From Molanna angustata (taxonomy: Eukaryota > Arthropoda > Insecta > Trichoptera > Molannidae), in contig OY754979.1 of NCBI GenBank assembly GCA_963576475.1, positions 31,635,778-31,699,777 of the forward strand: DNA of 64,000 nucleotides, written 5' to 3'. A model generated the notes under the pieces. It saw nothing but the letters and a program-made list of their open reading frames with translations, was not told the DNA's origin and did no database searches. The number at the start of each line of letters is the position of its first letter. Position 1 is the stretch's first letter. Both the position numbers and the translations under genes were made by a program. This document shows, in pieces, positions 1-11,040 of the stretch.

Positions 1-129
1 TCCCTACAAAACATTTGGTTTTGTGCACACAGCTAAACCGTACAATTATAAATAGATAAACCTTTGTTATCAGTAATAAAGTCTTTTTTTAGGTTATATT
101 TTCATCGAAAGACAACAATTGGACAAAAT

Positions 130-905
130 AGGAGATTCTGTATCAATCTATTAAGTCTTTTTACATATTGTGTATAGGGGACTGCCATACAAATTGTATG
201 AAGCGATGTCGTCACTAAAATCAATTTTTATAAAAATTGTTTAAAAAATTTTGAGATGTACTAATACAATAATTTATACTAATATTTTTTTGTAGAAAAT
301 TAAATTAACTACTTGGGGTGTTTCGGTTTTTTTCGATATTTTTAAAAATTTTGGAAATATAGGTAGTTAAACACATAAATTTATCATAAAAAATTGTTTT
401 TCTAAATAAAAAATGTTCGAGAAACCCTGGAATTTTTTTGAAAAAAAATATTTAAGATTTGGTATTTGTCCATTTTCGTACCAATTTTCAGCGTTCTAGC
501 TTTTATATTTTCTGAGATAAATGGAAAAATAAAGTAAAAATTCAAAAGTTGATAACCCCTGACTGAAACAAAAATTCAAAACTATGAGTATAAAAGTTTT
601 GTAGGCCTATAGCTATTTATAAAATCCGAAAATTTTGGGCTCTGTAAATTGAGCTAATCAAAAGTTATAAGGGGGGACGTATATACAGACACACACACAC
701 AATGTTCTACTCCGAATTCTGAGTAAATCCGTATGTGGAACATTTATGCTTCGAAGCCTCTAAGTTGGTGTTTTTTGACTTCAAAGTTGGAAAAACTGTG
801 AAAAATATAGATATGCATATAATCGTGTTCCTACACGCGTCTTGGATTTAAACTGCCTCTTCCTTCAAAAGAATTTCATTCTCTTGAACGAATCGACAGT
901 TGGAT
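130..905 (+). mobile_element. 1-kb TIR/hairpin repeat, copy A (5' truncated)
   Basis: Member of a non-coding family present at least nine times in this window. The right end is ATCGACAGTTGGAT (892-905), the inverse of the ATCCAACTGTCGAT that opens complete copies. Just inside it, AGAAT-TTC-ATTCT can form a hairpin. A short CA tract lies at about 690-702. The 5' terminus is missing. Short inverted termini, a 3' hairpin and an internal microsatellite recall Helentron-associated elements of the DINE-1 type; that assignment is inference. No protein is encoded. Confidence 0.7.
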
Positions 906-929
906 TATTGCTTTCAGTGTCCCTGGTTT

Positions 930-1130
930 GGCAAAATAACATCACATATAGTTCAGCAATGAGGTTCACCGCCCATTGTGAATGTAGTGCATTTTGAGGT
1001 GAGACAAGTCTGGTGAGTGAGGATACACGAATGTGTCGTGTTTCCTTTTGTAAGGTGATGAAAACCCGAACAATTGTCGCTGATGATCCCACATTGTGGG
1101 ATGAACCGTGATGAGATATGATGTATCACT
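930..1130 (-). repeat. Dispersed repeat sharing a GEPHC-ending frame, copy 1
   Basis: This matches parts of 28700-28840, 40222-40445 and 45460-45760. Shared blocks include AGTTCAGCAATGAGGTTCACC and a segment around 'CCCACATTGTGGGAT'. On the minus strand one frame ends MGGEPHC-stop, as does the copy at 45.5 kb. It could be the tail of a decayed coding element or a SINE-like sequence. No family name is assigned. Confidence 0.55.
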
Positions 1131-2008
1131 AAAATCGAAGGCATAAAGATTTATTTATTAACACAGCTTTAATAACTATTTAAAAAAATGTGCGATTTTT
1201 GAATTTGTTTATATTTTTCAGAACCAATCAATTTTAGCGATAAATGTTAAAGAAAATCATTCATCTTCGTTATGCAAATTGCGCGATTTAAAGCAAGAAT
1301 TATCATTTATTCATATTTCCACAAACTTCTGTATTTTTGTATATTTGTATTTTTCAGGAAAGAAAGCTTATTTTACGCCAGACGTGTTTTTTGAGTTGCC
1401 TCATTAAAATTCTGTGATATTTATGCAGCCTTATTTACTTTAACCCCATTTCATTCAAATTTAAACAATTATTCTACATCTTGTTTTGAGAATAATTAGA
1501 TGGAAAAGGTTTTTCGGAAAAACTGACTCGTTGTGAGTTTATGTCGGAAAGTTCTGGATTTATATGTATCAGGGCAGCAGGTGTTTGGAGGGGTCTGAGA
1601 ACAGATAAATATTTAACGGCGGGCGGCCAAGGCGCTGGAGTTTTGCCGAAACCCACAGAGCTTTTGTTACGTCCCAAAGGGAAGGGTAATAATGCATGAT
1701 GTTAATCTTGTATCATCAAATATTTGAACCTTCACCCGTTTCTGCTCTCTTAATAACACACTCTGCTCCTCTGTATCAAATATGGACATTTCCCACTATT
1801 TATTGTTTGCGCTAAGTCTATTCGACGGGGTAAATTCAGCGCTCTAACTTTTCATTTTGTTTAACTTTGCGATGTATTTATTGTATCCCATGCAAAATGG
1901 TTTGATCTTTTGAAAATATGTAAAAAACACTTACTTAGAAGCTTCACATCATAAACGTTCGATACATGAATTTTAACATTTAGTGTGTCTGTTCCCCCCC
2001 CCCCCTCT
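1131..2008. other. AT-rich interval with no recognised feature
   Basis: No convincing reading frame or repeat boundary was seen. A GC-richer patch lies near 1600-1680, and a run of about a dozen C lies at about 1994-2006. Confidence 0.4.
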
Positions 2009-2392
2009 TATTTTTTTATACTCAGAATTCCGAATTTTTATTTCAGTCAGGGATAATCAACTTTTGAATTGATGCTTTATTTTTCCATATATCTCATAAA
2101 CCACATACACTAAAACGCTTAAAATTGGTACCTAAGAATATAGACAAATACAAAAACTCAATTTTTTTAATAATAGAGTAGAATCAATTATTATATCCAT
2201 GATATCGGTAAACATGGATGGTTTTGATTTCGCCGGTTGACCAGACCTATCCTTACAAACATACCTACATGTTTTGTATAGAAAACAAAATATCTTAAAA
2301 TATTCAATAATTTGAATACATGGGTTTATACTTTGGTACACATTCTTCAACTATACATCGACAGTTGGATCTTATGTGTTTCATGCAACTAG
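2009..2392 (-). mobile_element. 1-kb TIR/hairpin repeat, copy B (internally deleted)
   Basis: In reverse orientation this carries the family's 5' end: the terminus at about 2356-2372, followed on the minus strand by the 'TTGAAGAAT' and 'CCCATG' blocks. It then jumps to the segment encoding 'CAAAAGTTGAT'. The central half and the 3' hairpin are missing. Confidence 0.65.
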
Positions 2393-2903
2393 TAAACCTA
2401 ACCAGATTTACCTACTGTTTCATAATAAAAATAAAATTTTTTTTTTTCTTTTACGTATGAATATATTCAGCCAATATGAAAATGGTGTTAATTGTTATTA
2501 AGATTCTAGAAAATGTAAAAAGTTATTTCTTGGAAATCGTTTGAATATGTAGAGTGCAACGAGTACCTATAAATAAAAAAAAAACACATGCAAACATTAC
2601 ATTAATCTCTGCTTTTTTATGTTGTCCTGATACATTTATTACTTTTAAACATGTAACCAACTCACCCCGGTTCGTAAATTTGTTAAATGTTGTGTAGCAA
2701 AATCGTGAAGTTTTTTTATTTATTAGATTAATAATTCTTAAGATTATCTAAAACATTAATATTTCCGCTCAATTGATAGTTTAAATTTATAAAGACGCAT
2801 TTTGATGAAATAATTTATGTGCTTCTCAAAGCACAAAATATCTAGGAAAAATATAAATAATATTAAAGAGGTTTGCCATATTGTTATGAATAATATCATA
2901 TCA

Positions 2904-3265
2904 CCCCGTATTCAGTAACTATTTGAACTAAATTAGGAACGTTCTAAAATTGTAGATTTTAGTTTTACGGTCTTATTTCAGCGTTATGAAATATAAACTT
3001 GGACTAAATGGAATAGGAACGTTGGTACCTATTTTGGTTGGAACGTTTTAAAAAGTTTCTTTATCAGACGTATTATGAATAATGATGAAAATTATGAAAT
3101 TTTCTTTATTTTCATAATTATTATTCAAAATACGTCTAATTCAGTAACTTTTTAAGAACGTTCCGGCCAATATAGGTACGTTCCTATTTCTTTTCAGTCC
3201 GAGTTTATAAATTTATAACGCTGAAATAAGACCTATTTTAGTTACAATAGTTACTGAACACGGGG
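2904..3265. mobile_element. 362-bp MITE with long inverted termini
   Basis: The left end CCCCGTATTCAGTAACTATT and the right end AATAGTTACTGAACACGGGG are inverted copies with one mismatch. The similarity continues inward through the GGAACGTT and CTGAAATAAGAC blocks to a centre near 3095, so the element is largely a diverged fold-back. Flanks are TATCA and TATAA, so the target duplication is ambiguous. No coding capacity. Confidence 0.75.
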
Positions 3266-3269
3266 TATA

Positions 3270-3420
3270 ATATTGCTAAAACATCGACGCCATCCATCAT
3301 TATTATATTGCATATAAATAAACGCCATCTATCGAGAAATTGAATTGTTAACAATGAAAGCAACAGTAATAAAAATATCATTGAATTTCGACAGGGAAAA
3401 AATTAAAGATTTACAGTCAA
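3270..3420. repeat. Dispersed 'CGCCATCTAT' repeat fragment
   Basis: The blocks CGCCATCTATCGAG, AACAATGAAAGCAACAGT and CGACAGGGAAAAAA recur in the same order at 6095-6275. The short core also appears near 55630. Words of this kind are frequent in lepidopteran non-coding DNA. Type unknown. Confidence 0.5.
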
Positions 3421-3511
3421 TTTATCTGCTTTATTTTTACTTCTAAATGATGAAAGTATAATTCAACAACAATATCAGTTTACTTCTACTACTGTAAACA
3501 CCTTTAATTTA

Positions 3512-3566
3512 AGAAAGGGGTTATAACGTTTTCGAGCGTGTGCTCATCCTCAGTAACCACTTATTA
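3512..3566 (-). ncRNA. Type I hammerhead ribozyme motif
   Basis: On the minus strand: core CTGAGGA (3547-3553), stem II GAGC-ACAC-GCTC, then GAA, a stem III made only of the palindrome AACGTT (3525-3530), and A at the cleavage position (3524). Stem I is closed by GGTTA pairing with TAACC. This fits the consensus CUGANGA / GAA / NUH. Type I hammerheads are known in Penelope-like retroelement termini. Self-cleavage here is predicted, not shown. Confidence 0.8.
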
Positions 3567-3760
3567 TCCTCAGTAACTTAAAACTAATGACAGACTACTT
3601 AACTATGTTGGCGGGCGGACGGAGGAAGAGGGGGGTGGTGGAGGGGGGGTGATAGTGGGTGTGGTTAATATTTTTATAAGGGGAGAATTTATTGGTGGGT
3701 GTTGTATATTTAAAATTTGGTTTTTGGGGGCTCTATTTATTTCAATTGAATTTATTTAAA
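3567..3760 (-). mobile_element. Probable Penelope-like element terminal remnant
   Basis: Directly 5' of the hammerhead on the minus strand is a C-rich stretch (complement of the G-rich 3610-3655). This matches the layout of the PLE at 37.4-38.0 kb, where a proline-rich coding end precedes the ribozyme. No coding frame survives clearly, so the call rests on layout and the ribozyme. Confidence 0.45.
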
Positions 3761-4892
3761 ATGAACTTCTACAAAGTTTCTCACGAAAAATTCGAAGAAC
3801 AATATCAGCATTGACTTTCTCTAATTTTATATTATTTTTGGCTTTCATTGGTATTTGAAGACAATCAGATATTTTAGTGTGCTTTTTACGAAAAAAAACA
3901 GAGTATTTTTTTGTATTGCGTGAAATAAGATAAACGTGCCTTTATCAATCATTAAAATCAATATTTACACATAAAACTGTTTTCAAAACGTTTTTTTTTT
4001 CGTATAAATAACGCAGATTATGGCATTAGATGTTACAAAAATATAAAATTAGGAATAATATTAAAAAAATAAACGATCTTCATTAAAGAAATACTTAAAA
4101 ATCATAATATGTATTTACTGCATTTGGTATTCCCTCAAATATGTTTTTACCAAGACTCTGTAGAATCGTAAATTATTATTTCGTCTTTTTCTTTTGTTCA
4201 TATTTAATCGGATTTTCATTTATGATCTCAAATCATTTATTTATCCGTAAACTTTGTGTCTACATTAAAGTATTTTTAAGCTCTCCTTATATATTATGCC
4301 ACCCTAATCTCACCAACTTTATTATTCAATTATGACGAGATTATTTTTTAATTAGGGAAAATAGATAGGTAATTCCGGATAATCCATGAAAATAAATGGA
4401 TGTTTTTTCTCAACTTTGTTAATATTATATATATTTTTCATTTTATTTTAATCAGCGTTAAGAACCTAAAAACGCAACAAAATAGATTTCAAAATAACAG
4501 TGATTATTATACTATAACTATCGTATAACAATTAAGAGTTGATTTTTTTTCCAATAGTTTTAGCTGTATTATTTTTATATTGTCTATGTACTAGGTAAAT
4601 TATGACTTACTCCATAAACAAAATATGATTAGGTAATTAAAAAAATATTGAAATAGTATATTTTTACACAGTTAAGAGGCACACAGTAGGTATACGTATA
4701 TATCCACAAATAAATCCATTCATTCAATTATGCCATCACGGAACATCCCGAAATGTGCCATATAAAATCAATTAGGTAAATCAAGTAAGTACACAGAGAC
4801 GGCATCTTGTAGGAATTATGATAATCCCGAAATGTAACAAGACGCATGCCCAACATCACTACAAATACCTGGCTATAAAATATTTTTATAAA
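3761..4892. other. AT-rich interval with no recognised feature
   Basis: Very AT-rich. Short open frames, such as a hydrophobic 64-codon frame at 4141-4335, have composition-driven residues and no recognisable domain. I see nothing to support a gene. Confidence 0.45.
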
Positions 4893-5622
4893 CTAGTTGC
4901 ATGTAACACATGAGATCCAACTGTCGATAGCGATAGTATGTATAGTTGAAGAATAAGTACCAAACTATAAACCCATAAATACAAATTATTTAATATTATA
5001 AGATATTTGGTTTTCTATACAACACATGCACCTAGGTATGTATGTCAAGATAGGATAGTATGGAGGTCAGTCCTTTGATCCTACCCAGAATATGAAAACA
5101 GCATGATGGTATGTATGTATGTTTCGAGATTAGTATCTAACTATTAAGTCTTCTTAGATATTGTTTGTAGGCGACTGCCATACAAATTGTATGAAGCGAT
5201 GTCGTCACTAAAATCAATGTCGTCACTTTTCTGATATAAATGGATAAATAAACCAAAATTTCAAAAGTTGATAACCCCTGACTGAAACAAAAATTCACAA
5301 TTCTGAGTATAAAAGTTTAAATGTTTAAGGCCTATAACTGTTAATATATTCTGAAATTTTGGGCTCTGCAAATTGAGCGGATCAAAAGTTATAAGGGGGG
5401 GCTGACACACAGACACACAGTCACACACACAGACACAGACACACACAAAACTCAAATAAAATGTTCTACTCCGAATTCTGAGTAAATCCATGCACGGGAA
5501 CATATATGCTGCGAAGCTTCTAAGTTGGTGTTTTTAGCATTCCTTCGTACACGCATCTAGGATTTAAACTGCCTCTTCCTTCAATAGAATTTCATTCTCT
5601 AGAACGAATCGACAGTTGGACT
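4893..5622 (+). mobile_element. 1-kb TIR/hairpin repeat, copy C
   Basis: Starts CTAGTTGCATGTAACACATG, then the inverted terminus at about 4916-4930. It contains the CA-rich tract near 5405-5450 and ends with hairpin AGAATTTCATTCT plus AATCGACAGTTGG. About 300 bp of the centre is deleted relative to copy E. Confidence 0.75.
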
Positions 5623-5784
5623 ACCTGCCATTATTAAAACGACACCAAATTATTATAACTTCAAAAAGACAATCAAATTTTTTTAATAAAAGTAAATTTT
5701 AATTAATGCTCTATATTTCCCTAACAATTAAAAAAGAACTTTGAACATCTGTATTAGCAATTTAAATTTAATAAACAATTTATT

Positions 5785-5960
5785 AGATGGATGGAGCGTT
5801 TAGCGCGCTGGGCTAGCAATCCAGCGGTCTCGAGTTCGAATCCTGCCTCGACCGATTTCGTTCACCTATAGCACAAGCATTTATGCATATTTTAGGGGAC
5901 GTACAGGGCTTACGACCTGTCATCGGCTGGTTTACGTGATCACTTTATGCGCTTGCACAA
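5785..5960 (+). mobile_element. tRNA-derived SINE
   Basis: A tRNA-like head has a box A-like TTAGCGCGCTGG (5800-5811) and a box B AGTTCGAATCC (5833-5843), spaced as in a pol III internal promoter. It is followed by a non-tRNA body (CGATTTCGTTCACC...). Related heads occur at 17.9, 24.4 and 56.1 kb. It lacks a clean acceptor stem, so it is not a functional tRNA gene. Confidence 0.75.
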
Positions 5961-6059
5961 CATTCACCAATTATGATTTTATTGAGTTCCCATATCAATG
6001 TAATTTTTGAAAGTTCTATACCTATATTTGAATAAGTGTAAACATTTCATCTTAATAAT

Positions 6060-6280
6060 ATGAAATTATACTATTGCCATCTATGAGGTAACGAAGAAAC
6101 CTTTTTGTAACGCCATCTATTGAGAATTTGATTTATTTGTAAACAATGAAAGCAACAGTCTTTGTACAACAAGACAGTTTAACAGTATGCATGGTTCTTC
6201 TATAATATCCCAATTTTGTCCCTATTGAGATGTTATTGTCAATTAAAATATCATTTGACTCCCGACAGGGAAAAAAATTC
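6060..6280. repeat. Dispersed 'CGCCATCTAT' repeat, second copy
   Basis: Same block order as 3270-3420: GCCATCTATTGAG, AACAATGAAAGCAACAGT, then CGACAGGGAAAAAA after about 80 bp of unshared sequence. Type unknown. Confidence 0.5.
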
Positions 6281-6289
6281 AATGTTTGC

Positions 6290-6865
6290 GTATATGCAAT
6301 TAAAAAAATATATTCGATTTTCAAAATTTAATATTTAAGTTCTGTTCACCTGTTTTACAGTAATTCTTAAAATTGGTCCGATGGTTTCGAGTTAAGTTTT
6401 GAATGGTACTTTTCTAATTATAACGTGGCTTTTTAACAGGCAGTTTGTGGAATATTTCCTCCTTAGTTTCGGAGAGTTAATGGGCAAAATGTCGAGTACC
6501 TCGGGCTTTATGTCTTAATTTTCCCCTTTGAAGTGTCTAAATTATTTGACGGACGAATTTTTCCCTCGCATTTTATAGGCGCACCCCGTCATAAATTCAT
6601 TCATTGATACTTTCAAAATGGACTAAATTTATTGATCTCAAATGAGGAAACTTTTCATATTTTCAACATCAATGGTGTAGTTTTTTTAATCAGTGATCGC
6701 GCAGAGGTCAATATTCGAAATTCATTACATTTTTAAATTTGATGAGCTTAAATCTATGATCTACTATCATTTGACCTGTAGAGTTACTCATGAAGTTGAT
6801 AACAGTAAAATTAAGATAAGCTTTAGATTTTAGCAATCTTTGCGGCTCAATTAATTGAATAATAA
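6290..6865. other. Interval with no recognised feature
   Basis: Mixed AT-rich sequence. No repeat boundary, reading frame or RNA motif could be supported. Confidence 0.4.
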
Positions 6866-6867
6866 TA

Positions 6868-7249
6868 TTAATTTATTTATTTATTTAGGTTGAATTTAGA
6901 CAAAAAAAAAACAGCGTTAAGACATAGTACAATACAATAGTAACATCAAGTATTAAGGCATATTACATTTTGTATTTGTGATTAATATAAAATAATACAA
7001 TAAGTTTGCAAAAAATCATAAAATATGATCATAGGTTGGTATGTAGGTAAGAGCAACATTTCAAGTTTAAAATGATTCAAAACATAATATTCAACTAAAA
7101 GGAAAAAAAAAGAAAAAAGAGAATTTAATACCGTCAAGGTTTCCTATGATAAGCGGTTATTGATCTTCTTTTGTATTGAGTATTTGAATGTTGTGGAGCT
7201 GAGGTGGAAGATGTCAAACTCTTGAAATCTGTTATTGTATGTAATTTAT
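6868..7249 (-). mobile_element. LINE 3' end used as target by the next insertion
   Basis: On the minus strand the last codons read like a CR1/Jockey-group C-terminus (STTFKYSIQKKINNRL then stop). An untranslated region follows and ends in a TAAATAAATAAAT tail at about 6878-6891. The upstream part resumes beyond the inserted LINE, because positions 7125-7249 are repeated at 8653-8777. Confidence 0.5.
7125..7249. repeat. 125-bp direct repeat, left copy (possible long target-site duplication)
   Basis: Matches 8653-8777 at a constant offset of 1528 bp, with about four substitutions. The repeat stops exactly where the LINE's (ATG)n tail begins on this side and where its 5' truncation lies on the other. 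Confidence 0.8.
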
Positions 7250-8652
7250 CATCATCATCATCTGTGGCTCCACAACCCAGGTCGGGTCTTAGCCTCCTGC
7301 AGAGCCCACCTCCATGACTGTAGATCCTGCGACGTATTGCGCCAGTGATGGACGCCGATGCTGTTCGCATCCTTCACCACTCCGTCCAGCCATCGAAGCT
7401 TCGGCCTTCCAACTTTTCTTCGTCCCCCCGGTGCACCATTTATGATCCGTCTTGGAACGTCAACATACAATTCGTAGTTGTGCCTGATACGTCACTCTCC
7501 ATTGTCACAAGTCGGGCCGTAGATCCTCCTCAGCACCTTCCTCTCAAAAATTTCCAGGGCTCTTTCATCAGATTTAGCGATTGCCAAACATTCTGATCCA
7601 TATGAGAGTACTGGCCGAATTAGAGTCTTAAAGAGGAGGACTTTCGTTTTTATGGTGAGGTGACGAGACTTCATGTGCCTCTGCAACCCATAGTAGCACC
7701 GATTTGCGGACACTATTCGGCGTTTAATATCGGTTGAGACATTGTTGTCACTTGTCACCATAGTACCGAGGTACACAAACTCGCTAACAGTTTCGAATGT
7801 GTAATCGTCAACTCGCAAATCTGGCGGTTTTCGACGTTCATGCACTGGCATATACTTTGTCTTTCCCTCGTTTACCATCAACCCCATATTCCTTGCTGAT
7901 GCAGCCAGGGCTTTAAATGCAATTTTTAAATCATTTTCCGAGCGTGCAATGATATCTATATCATCAGCGTAGGCAAGGAGTTGCACAGATTTATTGAAGA
8001 TATGGCCTCCAATTTGAATACCCGAGTCTCGGATGGCCTTTTCCAGTGCCAAGTTAAACAGTGTGCATGCAAGTGCGTCTCCGTGCCTCAGTCCGTTGAA
8101 AGTCTTCAGGGTTTCGGACATGTCCTGTTGTATTCTAACTCGATATTCGACGTTGGACATTGTGAGCTTCACTAGGTTTACTAGTTTCTTGGGGATATTA
8201 AACTCATCCATGGCTCTGTAGAGTTTTTCTCGGTTTACTGTGTCGTAAGCAGCCCTAAAGTCAACAAATAGATGGTATGTGTCAACGTTGAACTCTATAG
8301 TTTTTTCCAGTATCTGTCTCATGCAGAAAATTTGGTCAGTTGTGGACACTCCCTTACGGAACCCAGTTTGATATTTTCCGATAATGCCATCCGAATATTT
8401 ACCCAGTCTGTCACACAAAATATTTGACAGGATCTTGTATGAGACATTCAGCAGAGTAATGCCTCTGTAATTAGAGCATTTCATGGGATCTCCTTTTTTA
8501 TGGATAGGGCAAATTATTCCACAGTTCCATTCACTTGGCAGGGTTTCGGAGCACCAAACAGATTTTATTATATAATGTATGTGTATGTGGAGTTTCTCCC
8601 CGCCATATTTAATCAATTTCGCGGGAATATTGTCTGTTCCAGGTGATTTTAA
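7250..8652 (-). pseudogene. RTE-like LINE reverse transcriptase, 5'-truncated, one in-frame stop
   Basis: The minus-strand frame runs from about 8652 to 7258. It opens inside the reverse transcriptase (PGTDNIPAKLI) and continues through CPIHKKGD, YRGITLL, QTGFRKG and motif A LFVDFRAAYDTV. Motif B reads LRHGDALACTLFN and motif C AYADD. The C-terminal GRRKVGRPKLRWLDGV module is typical of RTE-type ends. A single TGA at 7492-7494 interrupts the frame, probably a mutated Trp codon. Motif B has H where related elements usually have Q. The 5' end is missing, as usual after incomplete reverse transcription. The 3' end is a short (ATG)n tail at 7250-7262. It is not functional alone. Confidence 0.9.
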
Positions 8653-8777
8653 TTAATATCGTCAAGGTTTCCTATAATAAGCGGTTATTGATCTTCTTTT
8701 GTATTGAGTATTTGAATGTTGTGGAACTGAGGTGGAAGGTGTCAAACTCTTGAAATCTGTTATTGTATGTAATTTAT
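8653..8777. repeat. 125-bp direct repeat, right copy
   Basis: Partner of 7125-7249. It carries the continuation of the older LINE tail that was interrupted by the RTE-like insertion. Confidence 0.8.
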
Positions 8778-9223
8778 ACTACAATCAATGACGATTTCAT
8801 ACTTAATGTTGATATTAAAAATTTTCCGTGATTAAATGTAGAGAAATATTAAGATTGGATTATAATCGACTACTGATTTATACATTTTTAAGATTAAGGC
8901 AAGCTAAGAAAGCATTAAGAACGTGTCATGAGTAGCCCCGCTGATCTGCTCTGAATATATAGAATTTGTCTATTGCCAATGACAATGCAAATTGTAACTG
9001 TTTACAGTTTGATTCATTTGATATTTTGATAAAATTGAACAATTTTGTATTTCAGAAATTGAATTGAGCTTGCTGTACATGTTGCATAATATTCAGGCGC
9101 TATCAGATCATCATTAGACCGATTTTGACACTTTGAAAATAAGAAGTTTTTTTAATATCTTCATGTGTTAACGATAGTACCTACATAAATATTATAGTAT
9201 AAGTAAAGTAAGTATATACTATA
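8778..9223. other. AT-rich interval with no recognised feature
   Basis: No supported feature was seen here. Confidence 0.35.
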
Positions 9224-9225
9224 TA

Positions 9226-9586
9226 CACTGAAAAAAAAGTTATGTCAAAAATTAACCGAACTATAGGTAGTGACTTCAAAACAATTCGTTTTGTGCTACT
9301 AAATATTTTGTGCGCTTAACCAAATTGTACAGTCATAAATGGATTAACTTTTATTACTTACTTACTTACTTTCCGTGTCCGGAACACCATCATATTGGTT
9401 GGTGCTCCGGTGGTGGAAGGATTGGCCGGCATTCTGCCGTTTCCAGGGACGCCCGATTGCTTTTCCGAAGTTAACCGAAACTCAATCTACGTGGAGGCTC
9501 CTTCCGTGTCCCCACTTTTATTACTGATAACAAAGGTTTGGCTAATATGCAGGTAGCCAGTTTGGTGGTCATATTTTTTTTCAGTG
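9226..9586. mobile_element. Mariner-like MITE, interrupted by a LINE tail
   Basis: Termini CACTGAAAAAAAA (from 9226) and TTTTTTTTCAGTG (to 9586) are perfect inverts flanked by TA on both sides (9224-9225 and 9587-9588), the signature of Tc1/mariner-type insertion. The interior is split by 9354-9527. Part of the interior (TTACTGATAACAAAGG) recurs inverted near 70-88. Confidence 0.7.
9354..9527 (-). mobile_element. LINE 3' fragment with (AAGT)n tail
   Basis: Reads in reverse to ...GACACGGAAAGTAAGTAAGT, the same 3' signature as at 16.5 and 18.0 kb. It is flanked by ACTTTTATT on both sides, a plausible 9-bp target duplication inside the host MITE. Confidence 0.6.
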
Positions 9587-9812
9587 TACATAGTATCTAA
9601 AATTTATTTTTATTATCTAAAAAGACTGTAAATTCATCACGATAAAACGTTTTCTCCTGAACTACTCGGCATTATCAAGGTTTAAAAGAAACTTCAATAA
9701 AGGTAAGAGTTTTTTTAGTCCTTGATAATGCCGTGATACCTCGGTAAAAATGTTCGGTTGTAATATATAGAATTTGTGTAAAAATACTATTTATCATTAT
9801 AATTGATATTAA

Positions 9813-10502
9813 GGGGGGGGGGGGGACTGCTGCCAACGTACGTATTTTTTCAATTTGAATTTGCGTCATTACTACAGAACGAATCATTTTGAAAAAAATA
9901 ACCTAGTTAGTTTGGATATTAATAAATAAAAATATACCTTAATGTTTTAATTATGTTCTGTATATATTCTTGTAGGAAAATAATAAGCATACCCCAATTT
10001 TTGACATTTATCTTAAATTTCTAAATAAACTATAAGGTATAGAGCAATATATTTTTTTATAAATTAAAGAAGATTAAAGTATCTGGAAAAATACGATGTA
10101 ACGCTGCATTAATGCATCAGGTTAAGTTAATAAACCAAAAAAACTTATATTTCGCAACGGCGCTGAATGGAAAATAAATGTTTTTTAGGTTTATTTTCTA
10201 AACCTGAAGCATTAATGCAACCTCACATCGTATTTTTCTAGATATTTTTGTCTTCTTTAATTTAAAAAAAAATATGTTGAACTACGCCTTATATTTTATT
10301 AAAAATGTAAGATAAACGTTGAAAATCGGGGTATGCCATTATTTTTCTACAAGAAATAATACAGAACATTATCAAAAAGTAAAGATACATTTTTCTTTAT
10401 GAATGCCGAAACTATCTAAATGATTTTTTTTAAAACGATTTGATAAGAAATAATGATGGTATATCAAATTGAAAAATAGGTACGTTGGCAGCAGTCCCCC
10501 CC
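9813..10502. mobile_element. 690-bp fold-back element with TTAA flanks
   Basis: Flanked by TTAA at 9809-9812 and 10503-10506. The ends are a run of G then ACTGCTGCCAACGTAC, and its inverse GTACGTTGGCAGCAGT then a run of C. Arms of about 340 bp pair imperfectly up to a centre near 10160. TTAA duplication is characteristic of piggyBac-type transposases, so this is probably a non-autonomous piggyBac-like derivative (inference). No coding sequence. Confidence 0.7.
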
Positions 10503-10506
10503 TTAA

Positions 10507-11032
10507 ACGGATTTCCGCAGTTTAAATAGTACTAACTTAGCAGCACTTTTCAAAAGATTAATTCAAAATTTATCAATAAAAAGTCAAAGTGTTTACGATA
10601 TAAATATATCGCGCCGCCACTGATCAGGAAAGTAATAATTAATCAATGTTTTGTTTTCGATTTCTTAAATATGATTTTCTTTTCATTGGTCCCGTCCAGT
10701 GGCGTAGCACGCTTTGTGTTCAGTTATTTATGTATTATATAGAAAGTATCGTGTTCCTCTTAAGGGAGGAATACAACATTCCCCCCCCCCCCCTCCATGC
10801 CGATCACAATATTGATAGCTGGCTATTGAATTACGATCGAATCAAACAAAATCAAATAATTAATTACACAGAATGAAAGACACTCCCGTAAATTAATGAA
10901 ACAGGTAAAAATAATAATATTGTATGTTCGATGCGAATAGAAAAATAATATTTTCATACAATATATTATACTGAAAAACATATTAGACAAAGTATATCGA
11001 ATATTGATAAAACGAAACGTAACGAAAAACGA
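10507..11032. other. Interval with no recognised feature
   Basis: A poly-C run (about 10779-10792) and AT-rich sequence. Short open frames lack any domain. Confidence 0.4.
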
Positions 11033-11040
11033 CAGAGAAT

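Noticed and set aside
4730..4850. Another copy of the GEPHC-family repeat (CCATCACGGAACATCCC)
   Set aside because: Only the first 25 bp or so resemble the family; the rest does not align.
5790..5860. Possible tRNA gene
   Set aside because: Boxes A and B are present, but the acceptor and anticodon stems do not fold as a tRNA and the sequence continues into a SINE body.
7345..8221. Plus-strand open frames overlapping the LINE at 7.3-8.6 kb
   Set aside because: Shadows of the strong minus-strand RT frame.
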